From contig NZ_BAFY01000180.1 of NCBI RefSeq assembly GCF_000308555.1, positions 1 through 52,027 on the forward strand: a stretch of DNA of 52,027 nt, read 5' to 3'. The DNA comes from Nocardia cyriacigeorgica NBRC 100375. Its GTDB lineage: Bacteria; Actinomycetota; Actinomycetes; Mycobacteriales; Mycobacteriaceae. The position numbers and the translations under genes are program-made. This document shows positions 24,024 through 32,768 of this stretch, in pieces (position 1 is the stretch's first letter; each line of letters starts with the position of its first letter). The notes under the pieces are model-generated. The model saw only the letters and a list, made by a program, of their open reading frames with translations. It was not told the origin of the DNA and made no database searches.

Positions 24024-24833
24024 TCATTCGCGTGTGGAGCCTTGCAGTTTGCGCTGATCGGGGAGGTCGTCGAAGTAGCGGGCGCAGTCGGGGAAGCTGA
24101 GCGCCTTCCTGCCCTCGGCGGCGCTGAACACCGGTTCGATCGGATCGATATCGCGTTCGGCGGCCAGGATCTCGGCAGTGGAGGCGTAGCCGGCCAGCGC
24201 GTCCAGTTGGGCCCAGGTGGGCGGCAGCAGGATGTCGGATCCGGCCCGCCAGCGGTCCAGCGCGTCGGCCGGGGTGCGCCACTGGACCTCGTCGGCCTCG
24301 GAGGTGGCGCCGTCGGCGCGCTGGCCGTCCGGCAGCACCGCGACGAAGAAGCGGGTGTCGTAGCGGCGCTTCTCCACCTCGGGGGTGATCCAGTTGGCCC
24401 ACGGGCGCAGCAGATCGGCGCGCAACACCAGGTTCTCCTCGACCAGGAACTGCGCCAGCGACAGCTCACGCCGCTCCAGCTTGCCCCTGGCCGCGCGATA
24501 GCCGGTGGTATCGGCGACGACCTGATCGGCGGCCGGACCGGCCAGCAGCACTCCGCACTCTTCGAAGGTTTCCCGCACCGCGGCACAGACCAAAGCCTGC
24601 GCGCGCGGCTCGGTGGTGCGGAAACGTTCGGCCCACCACGCGGGTTCCGGTCCGGCCCAGGCGATGTCGGCGGTCGCGTCGGAGGGGTCGACGCCGCCGC
24701 CGGGGAATACGGTCATGCCCGCGGCGAAGGCCATGGCTCCCACGCGGCGCTGGAGGAACACCTCGGGGCCGGTGGCCCCGTCACGCACCAGCATCACCGT
24801 CGAAGCGTCCTTGGGCAGCACCACATCACTCAT
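24024..24833 (-). CDS. NUDIX hydrolase (Rv3040c-like)
   Basis: A 269-residue NUDIX-fold protein. The N-terminal strand region is ASTVMLVRDGATGPEVFLQRRV and the start of the box is TVFPGGGVDP. An insertion follows before the metal-binding part AAVRETFEECGVLLAG (REx2EE with the right spacing at about residues 85-100). That split box is usual for the actinobacterial group related to coenzyme A or NADH diphosphatases. Expected activity is hydrolysis of a nucleoside diphosphate linked to another group; the substrate is not determined. It is 33 bases upstream of the crotonase start and probably co-transcribed. Confidence 0.87.
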   Translation of the reverse strand: MSDVVLPKDASTVMLVRDGATGPEVFLQRRVGAMAFAAGMTVFPGGGVDPSDATADIAWAGPEPAWWAERFRTTEPRAQALVCAAVRETFEECGVLLAGPAADQVVADTTGYRAARGKLERRELSLAQFLVEENLVLRADLLRPWANWITPEVEKRRYDTRFFVAVLPDGQRADGATSEADEVQWRTPADALDRWRAGSDILLPPTWAQLDALAGYASTAEILAAERDIDPIEPVFSAAEGRKALSFPDCARYFDDLPDQRKLQGSTRE

Positions 24834-24911
24834 TCCTGCACCCTAACGCCCGCTTGGGGAGCGGCGGTGCGACGGCGTCGGTTCACCACCGGCCGAGGAC
24901 GCGCACCGAGC

Positions 24912-25745
24912 TCAGCGCGAGCGATGCTTGCCGAAGCGGCGGGCCCGGCGGGCGAAGTAGCGTCCGTCGACGCGGTCGAGCGCGATGGACTGGCTGAACG
25001 CTTCGCTGAGGTTCTCGGCCGTCAGGACATCCGACAGCAGCCCCTGCGCGACCACCGAGCCCTCGTTGAGGAGCAGACCATGGGTGAACCCCGGCGGAAT
25101 CTCCTCCACGTGGTGGGTGACGAGCACGATCGCCGGTGCGTCCGGGTCGGCGGCCAGGTCGCCCAGGCGCTCCACCAGTTCCTCGCGCCCGCCGAGATCC
25201 AGGCCGGCGGCCGGCTCGTCGAGCAGCAGCAGTTCCGGGTCGGTCATCAGCGCACGGGCGATCAGCACGCGTTTGCGTTCCCCCTCGGAGAGGGTGCCGT
25301 AGGTGCGGTCGGCCAGGTGCTCGGCGCCGAGGCTTTCCAGCATGTCGATGGCGCGGTCGGTGTCGACGTCGTCGTAGCGTTCACGCCAGCGGCCGAGCAC
25401 CGCGTATCCGGCCGAGACCACCAGATCGCTGACTTTCTCCTCGCGCGGCACGCGGCCCGCTACCGCGGCCGAGGACAATCCGATGCGCGGCCGCAGTTCG
25501 CTGACGTCGACCTTGCCGAGCACCTCGCCGAGCAGATGCGCGATGCCCGAGGTGGGGTGCACCTCCGCAGCGGCCATCCGCAGCAGTGAGGTCTTGCCCG
25601 CGCCGTTGGGGCCGAGCACGACCCAGCGTTCGTCGAGCTCGACCTGCCAGGTGACCGGGCCGACGAGGGTGTGGCCCGAGCGGCGGATGGTGACGTCGGT
25701 GAAATCGATGAGCAGATCGGGATCCGGTTGCGGCACGCGCTCCAT
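24912..25745 (-). CDS. ABC transporter ATP-binding protein (Rv3041c-like)
   Basis: A 277-residue single nucleotide-binding domain: Walker A LGPNGAGKTSLL (about residues 41-52), signature LSEGERKRV, Walker B LLLLDEPAAGLD, and switch His in VTHHVEE. No membrane component is adjacent, so its transporter partner, if any, is encoded elsewhere, or it acts as an orphan ATPase. ATG 25745 starts MERVPQPDPDLLIDFTDVTIRR. It sits between the Pth2 and NUDIX genes in the leftward cluster. Confidence 0.9.
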   Translation of the reverse strand: MERVPQPDPDLLIDFTDVTIRRSGHTLVGPVTWQVELDERWVVLGPNGAGKTSLLRMAAAEVHPTSGIAHLLGEVLGKVDVSELRPRIGLSSAAVAGRVPREEKVSDLVVSAGYAVLGRWRERYDDVDTDRAIDMLESLGAEHLADRTYGTLSEGERKRVLIARALMTDPELLLLDEPAAGLDLGGREELVERLGDLAADPDAPAIVLVTHHVEEIPPGFTHGLLLNEGSVVAQGLLSDVLTAENLSEAFSQSIALDRVDGRYFARRARRFGKHRSR

Positions 25746-25811
25746 CTTGGCCCAAAACCCAGACGGCCGTACGACCGGCCCGCGTACCCGCGGTGACAGA
25801 TACCGGCCGAT

Positions 25812-26621
25812 TCAGTGGGTGAGCAGGCCGGGTGTGGCGATCACCGTCATCGAACCGGGTGCCACCTCGGTGAACCCGGCATCGCGAACCGCCACCGCCG
25901 TGCCGTCGGCCACCGCGCGGCTCAACTCGGCCCAGTGTTCGGGTCCGGATTCGCGCACCGCGCACGCGAACTCGCGCTCGGCCCAGACTCGCGCGGCCGA
26001 TTCCGGCAGCGCACCGGCCAGCAGCATGCTCGCGTGCCCCACCTGGGCGGCGGCTTTGCCGAGGGTCATGTCCAGGGCCGAATTCACCCACAACACGGGC
26101 AGTTCGGGGTCCGGCGGCCCGGGGTCGTCGTGCTCGATATCGGTGCCGCCGATCTGCAACTTCCGGATCCGCGGATCGATCTGCCCGACCGGTCCCGGCA
26201 CCAGCGCACGGGCCAGGGCGCCGGCCGACTCCACGGTGACGCCGTCGACCTCGTTCGCCGCGGCCCACTGCGCTCCCCGCGCCCGGCGGGCGACCTTGCG
26301 GATCCGCGACCGTTTCCAGGCCAGATACCGATCGGCCCATTCCCCGCCGGGGCCGACCCGTGGGTCCAGGCACAAGGCCACCGCGGCCGCCGCCGCGGCC
26401 GCCAGCAGCGCACTGCGGGGCGGCGGCTCGGCCTTGGGCAGGTACAGCACCATCTGCATGGCCTGCACCATGGCCGGATCGCCGGGGTCGCCCGAACCGC
26501 CGTATCCGGTGGCGAGCTCGGCATGTCTGGCGGCGAAATCGCCATCGGTCGCCCGTGGTTCGGCGGGCACGGTACCGGCGACCGCCTCTACCGAGGCGGC
26601 CGACTCCGGGATGTCGGTCAT
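25812..26621 (-). CDS. Peptidyl-tRNA hydrolase, Pth2 family, with N-terminal extension
   Basis: A 269-residue protein. The C-terminal 120 residues carry the Pth2 signature: LWVNSALDMTLGKAAAQVGHA (the GKxAAQxxHA core), followed by FACAVRESGPEHWAELSRA and a VIATPGLLTH ending. The first roughly 150 residues are an actinobacterial extension with an Ala-rich stretch (SALLAAAAAAAVALCL) that might be a helix pair. Pth2 enzymes release peptides from peptidyl-tRNA in archaea and eukaryotes; bacterial members are less studied. It starts 9 bases after the serB2 stop, so it is in the same operon. I do not recall this gene at that place in M. tuberculosis. Confidence 0.78.
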   Translation of the reverse strand: MTDIPESAASVEAVAGTVPAEPRATDGDFAARHAELATGYGGSGDPGDPAMVQAMQMVLYLPKAEPPPRSALLAAAAAAAVALCLDPRVGPGGEWADRYLAWKRSRIRKVARRARGAQWAAANEVDGVTVESAGALARALVPGPVGQIDPRIRKLQIGGTDIEHDDPGPPDPELPVLWVNSALDMTLGKAAAQVGHASMLLAGALPESAARVWAEREFACAVRESGPEHWAELSRAVADGTAVAVRDAGFTEVAPGSMTVIATPGLLTH

Positions 26622-26630
26622 ACCCGCGCC

Positions 26631-27974
<1,344 letters not shown>

Positions 27975-27999
27975 TCATCCGGAATGGTGTCTTCCGCCG

Positions 28000-29742
28000 T
28001 TACTTGGTCAGGGCCGCGCCTTCATGCACCTCGGTGGCATGCTTGCCCGAACCCCAGCCGACGTGGGCCTCGGCCCGCATCCGCTCGACCATGTGCGGGT
28101 AGTGCAGCTCGAAGGCCGGACGCTCGGACCGGATGCGCGGCAGCTCGTAGAAGTTGTGCCGCGGCGGCGGGCAGGTGGTGGCCCACTCCAGCGAGTTGCC
28201 GTAGCCCCACGGATCGTCGACGGTGACGACCTCGCCGTAACGGTAGCTCTTGAACACGTTCCACAGGAACGGCAGCATCGAGGCGCCCAGCACGAACGCG
28301 CCGATGGTCGACACCGTGTTCAGCGTGGTGAAACCGTCGCTGGGCAGGTAGTCGGCGTAGCGACGCGGCATGCCCTCGGCACCCAGCCAGTGCTGCACCA
28401 GGAAGGTGGTGTGGAAGCCGATGAAAGTGGTCCAGAAGTGCCACTTGGCCAGGCGCTCGTCCATCATCCGGCCGGTCATCTTCGGGAACCAGAAGTAGAT
28501 GCCGGCGTAGGTGGCGAACACGATGGTGCCGAAGAGCACGTAGTGGAAGTGCGCGACCACGAAGTAGGAGTCGGTGACGTGGAAGTCCAGCGGCGGGCTG
28601 GCCAGGATGACGCCGGACAGACCACCGAAGAGGAAGGTGACGATGAAGCCGATGGAGAACAACATCGGCGATTCGAACGTCAACTGGCCCTTCCACATGG
28701 TGCCGATCCAGTTGAAGAACTTCACACCGGTCGGGACCGCGATCAGGAAGGTCATGAACGAGAAGTACGGCAGCAGCACCGCGCCGGTGGCGTACATGTG
28801 GTGCGCCCACACCGCGATGGACAGCGCGGCGATACCGAGGGTCGCGTAGACCAGGGTGGTGTAACCGAAGATCGGCTTACGGCTGAAGACCGGGAAGATC
28901 TCGGAGACGATGCCGAAGAACGGCAGCGCGATGATGTACACCTCGGGGTGGCCGAAGAACCAGAACAGGTGCTGGTAGAGCAGGATGCCGCCGGTGGCCG
29001 GATCGTAGATGTGGCCGCCCAGGTGGCGGTCGTAGGCCAGGCCGAACAGGGCGGCGGTCAGCAGCGGGAAGGCCAGCAGGACCAGGACGCTGGTGACGGC
29101 GATGTTCCAGGTGAAGATCGGCATCCGGAACATGGTCATACCGGGGGCGCGCAGGCAGACGACGGTGGTGAGCATGTTGACGCCACCGAGGATGGTGCCA
29201 AGACCCGAGACGGCGAGGCCGAGGATCCACAGGTCGGTGCCGACGCCCGGCGAGTGCAGGATGTCGGTCAGCGGGACGTAGGCCGTCCAGCCGAAGTCAG
29301 CGGCGCCGCCGGGGGTGATGAAGCCCGCGGTCGCCATGGTGGCGCCGAACGCGTACAGCCAGTAGCTGAAGGCGTTCAGTCGCGGGAAGGCGACGTCGGG
29401 GGCGCCGATCTGCAGCGGCAGGATGATGTTGGCGAAGCCGAACACGATCGCGGTCGCATAGAACAGCAGCATGATCGTGCCGTGCATGGTGAACAGCTGG
29501 TTGAACTGTTCGGGCGAGAGGAACTGCAGACCCGGGCGCGCCAGCTCGCCACGCATCATCAGCGCCATCAGGCCGCCGATGAGGAAGAAGACCATCGACG
29601 TCGTCAGGTACATGACGCCGAGGACCTTCGGGTCGGTCGTGGTGACCATCTTGTAGATGAACGACCCCTTGGGACCGGTCCGCGCCGGAAAAGGCCGAGT
29701 CGCTTCTAATTGAGGGACTGGCTGGGGCTCTACGGCAGTCAC
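28000..29742 (-). CDS. ctaD: Cytochrome c oxidase subunit I (aa3 type)
   Basis: A 580-residue, twelve-helix catalytic subunit of the cytochrome bcc-aa3 supercomplex. Heme and copper ligands are in place: [11 protein letters not shown] (heme a), [13 protein letters not shown] (CuB His crosslinked to Tyr), HHMYATG (CuB pair) and HFHYVLFG (heme a3/a). The GTG at 29742 has AGGAGG 4 bases before it. The actinobacterial C-terminal tail ([19 protein letters not shown]) is present. It is leftward, upstream of serB2, as in M. tuberculosis (Rv3043c). Confidence 0.97.
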   Translation of the reverse strand: MTAVEPQPVPQLEATRPFPARTGPKGSFIYKMVTTTDPKVLGVMYLTTSMVFFLIGGLMALMMRGELARPGLQFLSPEQFNQLFTMHGTIMLLFYATAIVFGFANIILPLQIGAPDVAFPRLNAFSYWLYAFGATMATAGFITPGGAADFGWTAYVPLTDILHSPGVGTDLWILGLAVSGLGTILGGVNMLTTVVCLRAPGMTMFRMPIFTWNIAVTSVLVLLAFPLLTAALFGLAYDRHLGGHIYDPATGGILLYQHLFWFFGHPEVYIIALPFFGIVSEIFPVFSRKPIFGYTTLVYATLGIAALSIAVWAHHMYATGAVLLPYFSFMTFLIAVPTGVKFFNWIGTMWKGQLTFESPMLFSIGFIVTFLFGGLSGVILASPPLDFHVTDSYFVVAHFHYVLFGTIVFATYAGIYFWFPKMTGRMMDERLAKWHFWTTFIGFHTTFLVQHWLGAEGMPRRYADYLPSDGFTTLNTVSTIGAFVLGASMLPFLWNVFKSYRYGEVVTVDDPWGYGNSLEWATTCPPPRHNFYELPRIRSERPAFELHYPHMVERMRAEAHVGWGSGKHATEVHEGAALTK

Positions 29743-30038
29743 TGATCCTCCTGAAGGTGCCTTTAGGTCGCTCCGCAGGCTCCACTGTCAGCATGTGTCC
29801 GGTGGCGCCCGGGCACACGACGGTTAGCTTGCGCTCTTCGAATCGTAAACCGTGCTGCCGCAGGCGACCGAGCGGGTCCTACTCTGTGTCGTATTCGCGG
29901 CCCGCCGATGCCTGTTTCCGCTGCCCCGCCATGGTGTGTCGACCCGGCGCGGACCGATGAGTCCGGCTCGCCCGCATCGTCTCTATCGATGGACATCGCC
30001 GCTGATCCCGGCGGCACACACATCGAGGAGAGGCACCG
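29743..30038. other. Divergent intergenic region, 296 bases
   Basis: This should hold the promoters of ctaD (leftward) and of the VOC gene (rightward). I see no gene in it and no clear palindrome or strong consensus promoter. Confidence 0.4.
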
Positions 30039-30842
30039 ATGGCACCGAACGCAGCGCACCGGCCCGGCGATCCCTGTTGGGTCGACGTCTACAGCTCCGA
30101 CCCCGAGCGCACGATCGACTTCTACGGCGAACTGTTCGGCTGGACCGCCGAACGCGACGACGACTTCGGCGGCTACATCACCTTCCGCTCCGGCGGTAAG
30201 GCCGTCGGCGGCGGGATGGGCCGCATGCCCGATGACCCCGACAGCCCGGACCAGTGGACGGTCTACCTGGCCGTCGAGAACGCCGAGGCGACCGCTGAGG
30301 CCGCCGTCGCGCACGGCGGGCAGGTCGTGGTGGCGCCGATGGCGGTCGGCGATCTCGGGTCGATGGCGATCCTGGGCGACGCCGCGGGCGCTGGGGTCGG
30401 CATCTGGCAGGCCGGCACCTTCGGCGGATTCGAGACCGCCGGGCTGGTCGAGGGCGGACAGTGGCGCGACCATCACGGCGCGCCGTCCTGGTTCGAACTC
30501 ACCACCGGCGATTTCAGCGGCTCGGTCGAGTTCTATCGGGCCGTCTTCGGCTGGGACGACCTGTTCCCGATCTCCGACGCCCCGGAGTTCCGCTACAGCA
30601 CGCTGCATTCCACCAGCCCGATGCTCGGTGGGGTGATGGACGGCTCGACTTTCCTGCCGCCGGGTTCCCCGGGCGGGTGGTCGGTGTATTTCGGCGCCGA
30701 CGACGTCGACGCCACCGTCGCGAAGGCGGTGCGGCTGGGCGCGACGGTGACCGCGCCCGCCGAGGACACCCCCTACGGGCGGCTGGCCACCCTCGTCGAC
30801 CCGAACGGCGCGCGATTCAGTCTCGGCGGCGACAAGGGCTGA
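30039..30842 (+). CDS. VOC-family protein with two glyoxalase-like domains
   Basis: A 267-residue protein made of two vicinal-oxygen-chelate domains. Each opens with a related phrase: CWVDVYSSDPERTIDFYGELFGW (residues about 13-35) and SWFELTTGDFSGSVEFYRAVFGW (about 149-171). Each closes with a Val/Leu-Asp-Pro-like strand (ILGDAAGAGVGIWQ; LVDPNGARFSLGG). Such tandem proteins are common in actinobacteria and often have no known substrate; they can be glyoxalase-, dioxygenase- or drug-binding-like. ATG 30039 follows GAGGAGAGG. Not present at this site in M. tuberculosis as I remember it. Confidence 0.85.
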   Translation: MAPNAAHRPGDPCWVDVYSSDPERTIDFYGELFGWTAERDDDFGGYITFRSGGKAVGGGMGRMPDDPDSPDQWTVYLAVENAEATAEAAVAHGGQVVVAPMAVGDLGSMAILGDAAGAGVGIWQAGTFGGFETAGLVEGGQWRDHHGAPSWFELTTGDFSGSVEFYRAVFGWDDLFPISDAPEFRYSTLHSTSPMLGGVMDGSTFLPPGSPGGWSVYFGADDVDATVAKAVRLGATVTAPAEDTPYGRLATLVDPNGARFSLGGDKG

Positions 30843-30887
30843 GCACCGGCCGACCTCACCTGCGGATCGGGGGTGCGCGCATGTACC

Positions 30888-30907
30888 CTCACCGGCATGC
30901 CGGTGAG
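30888..30907. promoter_or_regulatory. 20-base perfect palindrome at the fecB start
   Basis: CTCACCGGCATGCCGGTGAG is perfectly self-complementary. It includes one candidate ATG of the FecB-like gene and part of the ribosome-site region of the next. It could be an operator or an mRNA hairpin hiding the start. It does not match the IdeR iron box. Confidence 0.5.
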
Positions 30908-30911
30908 CGCG

Positions 30912-31958
30912 ATGGGTCATGGACGCACCCGAATCCGCACGATCATGGGTGCCGTCGTCGTCGGCTGCGCCGCGGTGCTCGGCGCGGGTTGCGCGACGCC
31001 CGCCGATGATTCGGCCTCGATCATCCGCACCACCACCAATATCGCCGGTGCGGGCGTGGTCGGGCTCGAGCGCGACACCGCGCACGCGTGCAGCCTGCCC
31101 ACCGCGCCCGATCCGTCCGCCGGCGCCACCCGCACCGTCACCCATCCGTTCGGCGTCACCGAGGTGCCCGCCGACCCGCAGCGCATCGTGGTGCTGAGCA
31201 CCGCGGCGCTGGACGCGGTGTGCGCGGTCGGGCTGTGGGAGCGGGTGGTCGGTGCCGCCACCGTGGAGGGCCCGAGCCCGCAGCCGAGCTACCTCGGCAC
31301 GGGCATCTCCGAGATCCCGGGCGTCGGCACGGTGGCCCACCCCGATCCGAACCTGATCGCGGCCCTGCACCCCGATCTCATCATCGGTGACCTGCCCGCG
31401 GCGGGCGCCGATTTCGGTGCGCTGTCGGGGATCGCGCCGACGGTGCTGATCGGCGACAAGAGCGACTGGCAGGACCAGTTCAGCACCCTCGCGGCGGCGC
31501 TGGGGCGCTCCGATGCCGCGGAGACGGCGCTGGCGAACTTCCGCACCGAGGCGGCCGACGCCGGAAACGCCGTGGCCGCCAACCTCACTCAGGCCTCCAT
31601 CGTCCGATTCACCGCCGACGGCACCAGGGTGCTCGGCAGCGAGACCATGCCCGCGCAGGTGCTCGCCGCCACCGGCGCCCATCGGCCGACCGCGCAGCGC
31701 GGCAGCTCGTTCGACGTCGACGAGTCCGATCTGACGCCGGTGGAAGGCGACCTGATCTATGTCATGTTCGCCGGCCAGGACGGCCGCGAGCACGGCGAGT
31801 CGGTGCTGCGTTCGGACGAGTGGAAGGCGCTCGGCGCCGCCACCGACCGCCGGGTGTTCGCGGTGGACGACACCATCTGGCACACCCAGGGCCTCACCGC
31901 GGCCCGCGCCGTCCTCACCGATCTGCGCAACACCCTCAACGCCTACGTCAACGACTGA
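30912..31958 (+). CDS. fecB: FecB-like iron-siderophore/heme-binding lipoprotein (Rv3044-like)
   Basis: About 348 residues: a signal peptide (IRTIMGAVVVGCAAVLGAGC, lipobox LGAGC) and a periplasmic-binding-protein fold of the BtuF/FecB class. Landmarks are VTHPFGVTEVPADPQRIVVLSTAALDAVCAVG, a PNLIAALHPDLIIGD strand, and a C-terminal RRVFAVDDTIWHTQGLTAARAVLTDL helix. The start is uncertain among ATG 30912, ATG 30897 and GTG 30873. I chose 30912 because GGTGAG lies 4 bases before it and the signal-peptide n-region is then normal. The mycobacterial orthologue binds siderophore or heme and affects envelope permeability. Partner permease genes are not adjacent. The NRPS locus follows on the same strand. 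Confidence 0.86.
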   Translation: MGHGRTRIRTIMGAVVVGCAAVLGAGCATPADDSASIIRTTTNIAGAGVVGLERDTAHACSLPTAPDPSAGATRTVTHPFGVTEVPADPQRIVVLSTAALDAVCAVGLWERVVGAATVEGPSPQPSYLGTGISEIPGVGTVAHPDPNLIAALHPDLIIGDLPAAGADFGALSGIAPTVLIGDKSDWQDQFSTLAAALGRSDAAETALANFRTEAADAGNAVAANLTQASIVRFTADGTRVLGSETMPAQVLAATGAHRPTAQRGSSFDVDESDLTPVEGDLIYVMFAGQDGREHGESVLRSDEWKALGAATDRRVFAVDDTIWHTQGLTAARAVLTDLRNTLNAYVND

Positions 31959-31974
31959 CCTCGGCTCGCCGACG

Positions 31975-32011
31975 CCACCCTTGGTGGGCAAACCGCCACC
32001 CTGAGAGGGTG
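31975..32011. promoter_or_regulatory. Two adjacent short hairpins between fecB and the NRPS locus
   Basis: CCACC-CTT-GGTGG (31975-31987) is followed by CACCCT-GAG-AGGGTG (31997-32011). No T-run follows either, so these may be a weak fecB terminator or operator half-sites in front of the NRPS locus. Confidence 0.35.
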
Positions 32012-32105
32012 CGCGCCCGCGCCTTGGGGTGCTGCCGCCACGGCCTCCCGGCGGCGAGAGTGGAAGACAACGAACAGCGCCTTCCATTTCTCCGAGGGGA
32101 ACACC

Positions 32106-32564
32106 ATGCACACTCCAGTCGCATCGCACACCGGCAACGTCACCGTGCTGCCGACAGCCCGGACCGCCGCGGTCGACCCGGAGGCGGTCGTGGTGTCCGC
32201 CGCGGATGTCTCGCTGTCCTACGCCGAGCTGGACAGCTGGTCGAACCGACTGGCCCGGCTGCTGCTCGAGATCGGGGCGGGACCGGGGATCCGCGTCGCG
32301 ATCGCCGTCGACGAGCCGGTGGAGGCCGTGGTCGCCGAACGCGCCGTCGTCAAGATCGGGGCGATCCCGATGGCGATGGGCGAGGGCGAGTCCACTGCCT
32401 TCGGCACCGGTCTCGGTGTCACCACCAAGCAGGAGCGTCCGCAACTGGACGACCGGATCAGCTGGCTGGTGCTCGATGACCGGTCGACCTTGCAGCGCTA
32501 TCTGGCAGGCTCCGACCAGCCGCTGACCGAGGCGGATTTCGCGGTCGTCGCGCGCTCGGCCTGA
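32106..32564 (+). CDS. Stand-alone adenylation-domain N-terminal fragment protein
   Basis: A 152-residue protein resembling only the first part of an NRPS adenylation domain. The segment LSYAELDSWSNRLARLLLEIG matches the same region of the large synthetase (MTYREVDEYTNRLARVL; MSYGDLDAWSNRFARVL), and ISWLVLDD matches its VDWLVLDD. Where an A domain reads GAAFVPIDPxxPVDRIEHML, this one reads GAIPMAMGEGESTAFGTG. The ATP-binding TSGSTG loop and everything after it are absent, so it cannot adenylate. It has its own ATG with GAGGGG at 32095-32100 and an intact stop, with codon use like its neighbours. It is not MbtH: the NxExQxSxWP core is missing. It may be an adaptor or regulator of the synthetase, or a remnant of a lost module. 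I do not know a characterised homologue. Confidence 0.75.
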   Translation: MHTPVASHTGNVTVLPTARTAAVDPEAVVVSAADVSLSYAELDSWSNRLARLLLEIGAGPGIRVAIAVDEPVEAVVAERAVVKIGAIPMAMGEGESTAFGTGLGVTTKQERPQLDDRISWLVLDDRSTLQRYLAGSDQPLTEADFAVVARSA

Positions 32565-32768
32565 TCGGCGTTTTCTCCTCGGCGCGCGGCGCGGCCCGGT
32601 CCGGAAATTCGTGGGCGCGCAGTGTGGCCGATCCGCCCACGGCGCGCCGCGCGCCGGTTCACACTGGACTTGCCGTGTTGTTGCTGCGCGGCGAGTACTA
32701 CCACCACCGCGGTAGCTCGGGGGCGACTGCCTCGGTCGGCTACAGCGCGGTCGGAACGTAGGACTTCC
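32565..32768 (+). promoter_or_regulatory. Structured leader of the synthetase gene
   Basis: No gene ends here. CAGTGTG (32620-32626) pairs with CACACTG (32660-32666), enclosing GGCGCGC-C-GCGCGCC (32641-32655). Then, in the synthetase reading frame, come four Cys codons (32676-32687) and four Thr codons (32697-32708). The frame runs without a stop into the ATG at 32769, and a GTG opens it at 32622. It could be a promoter/5'-UTR region or a translation-linked control element. Confidence 0.35.

Noticed and set aside
23325..25589. 754-codon rightward open frame
   Set aside because: It is antisense to the crotonase, NUDIX and ABC ATPase genes and has no recognisable domain.
29763..32444. 893-codon leftward open frame
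   Set aside because: It lies opposite the VOC, FecB and small A-like genes, which have clear motifs; its own translation is low-complexity and domain-free.
32106..32564. MbtH-like protein, as expected from size and position before an NRPS
   Set aside because: The MbtH core (NxExQxSxWP) is missing and the sequence instead matches the N-terminal part of adenylation domains.
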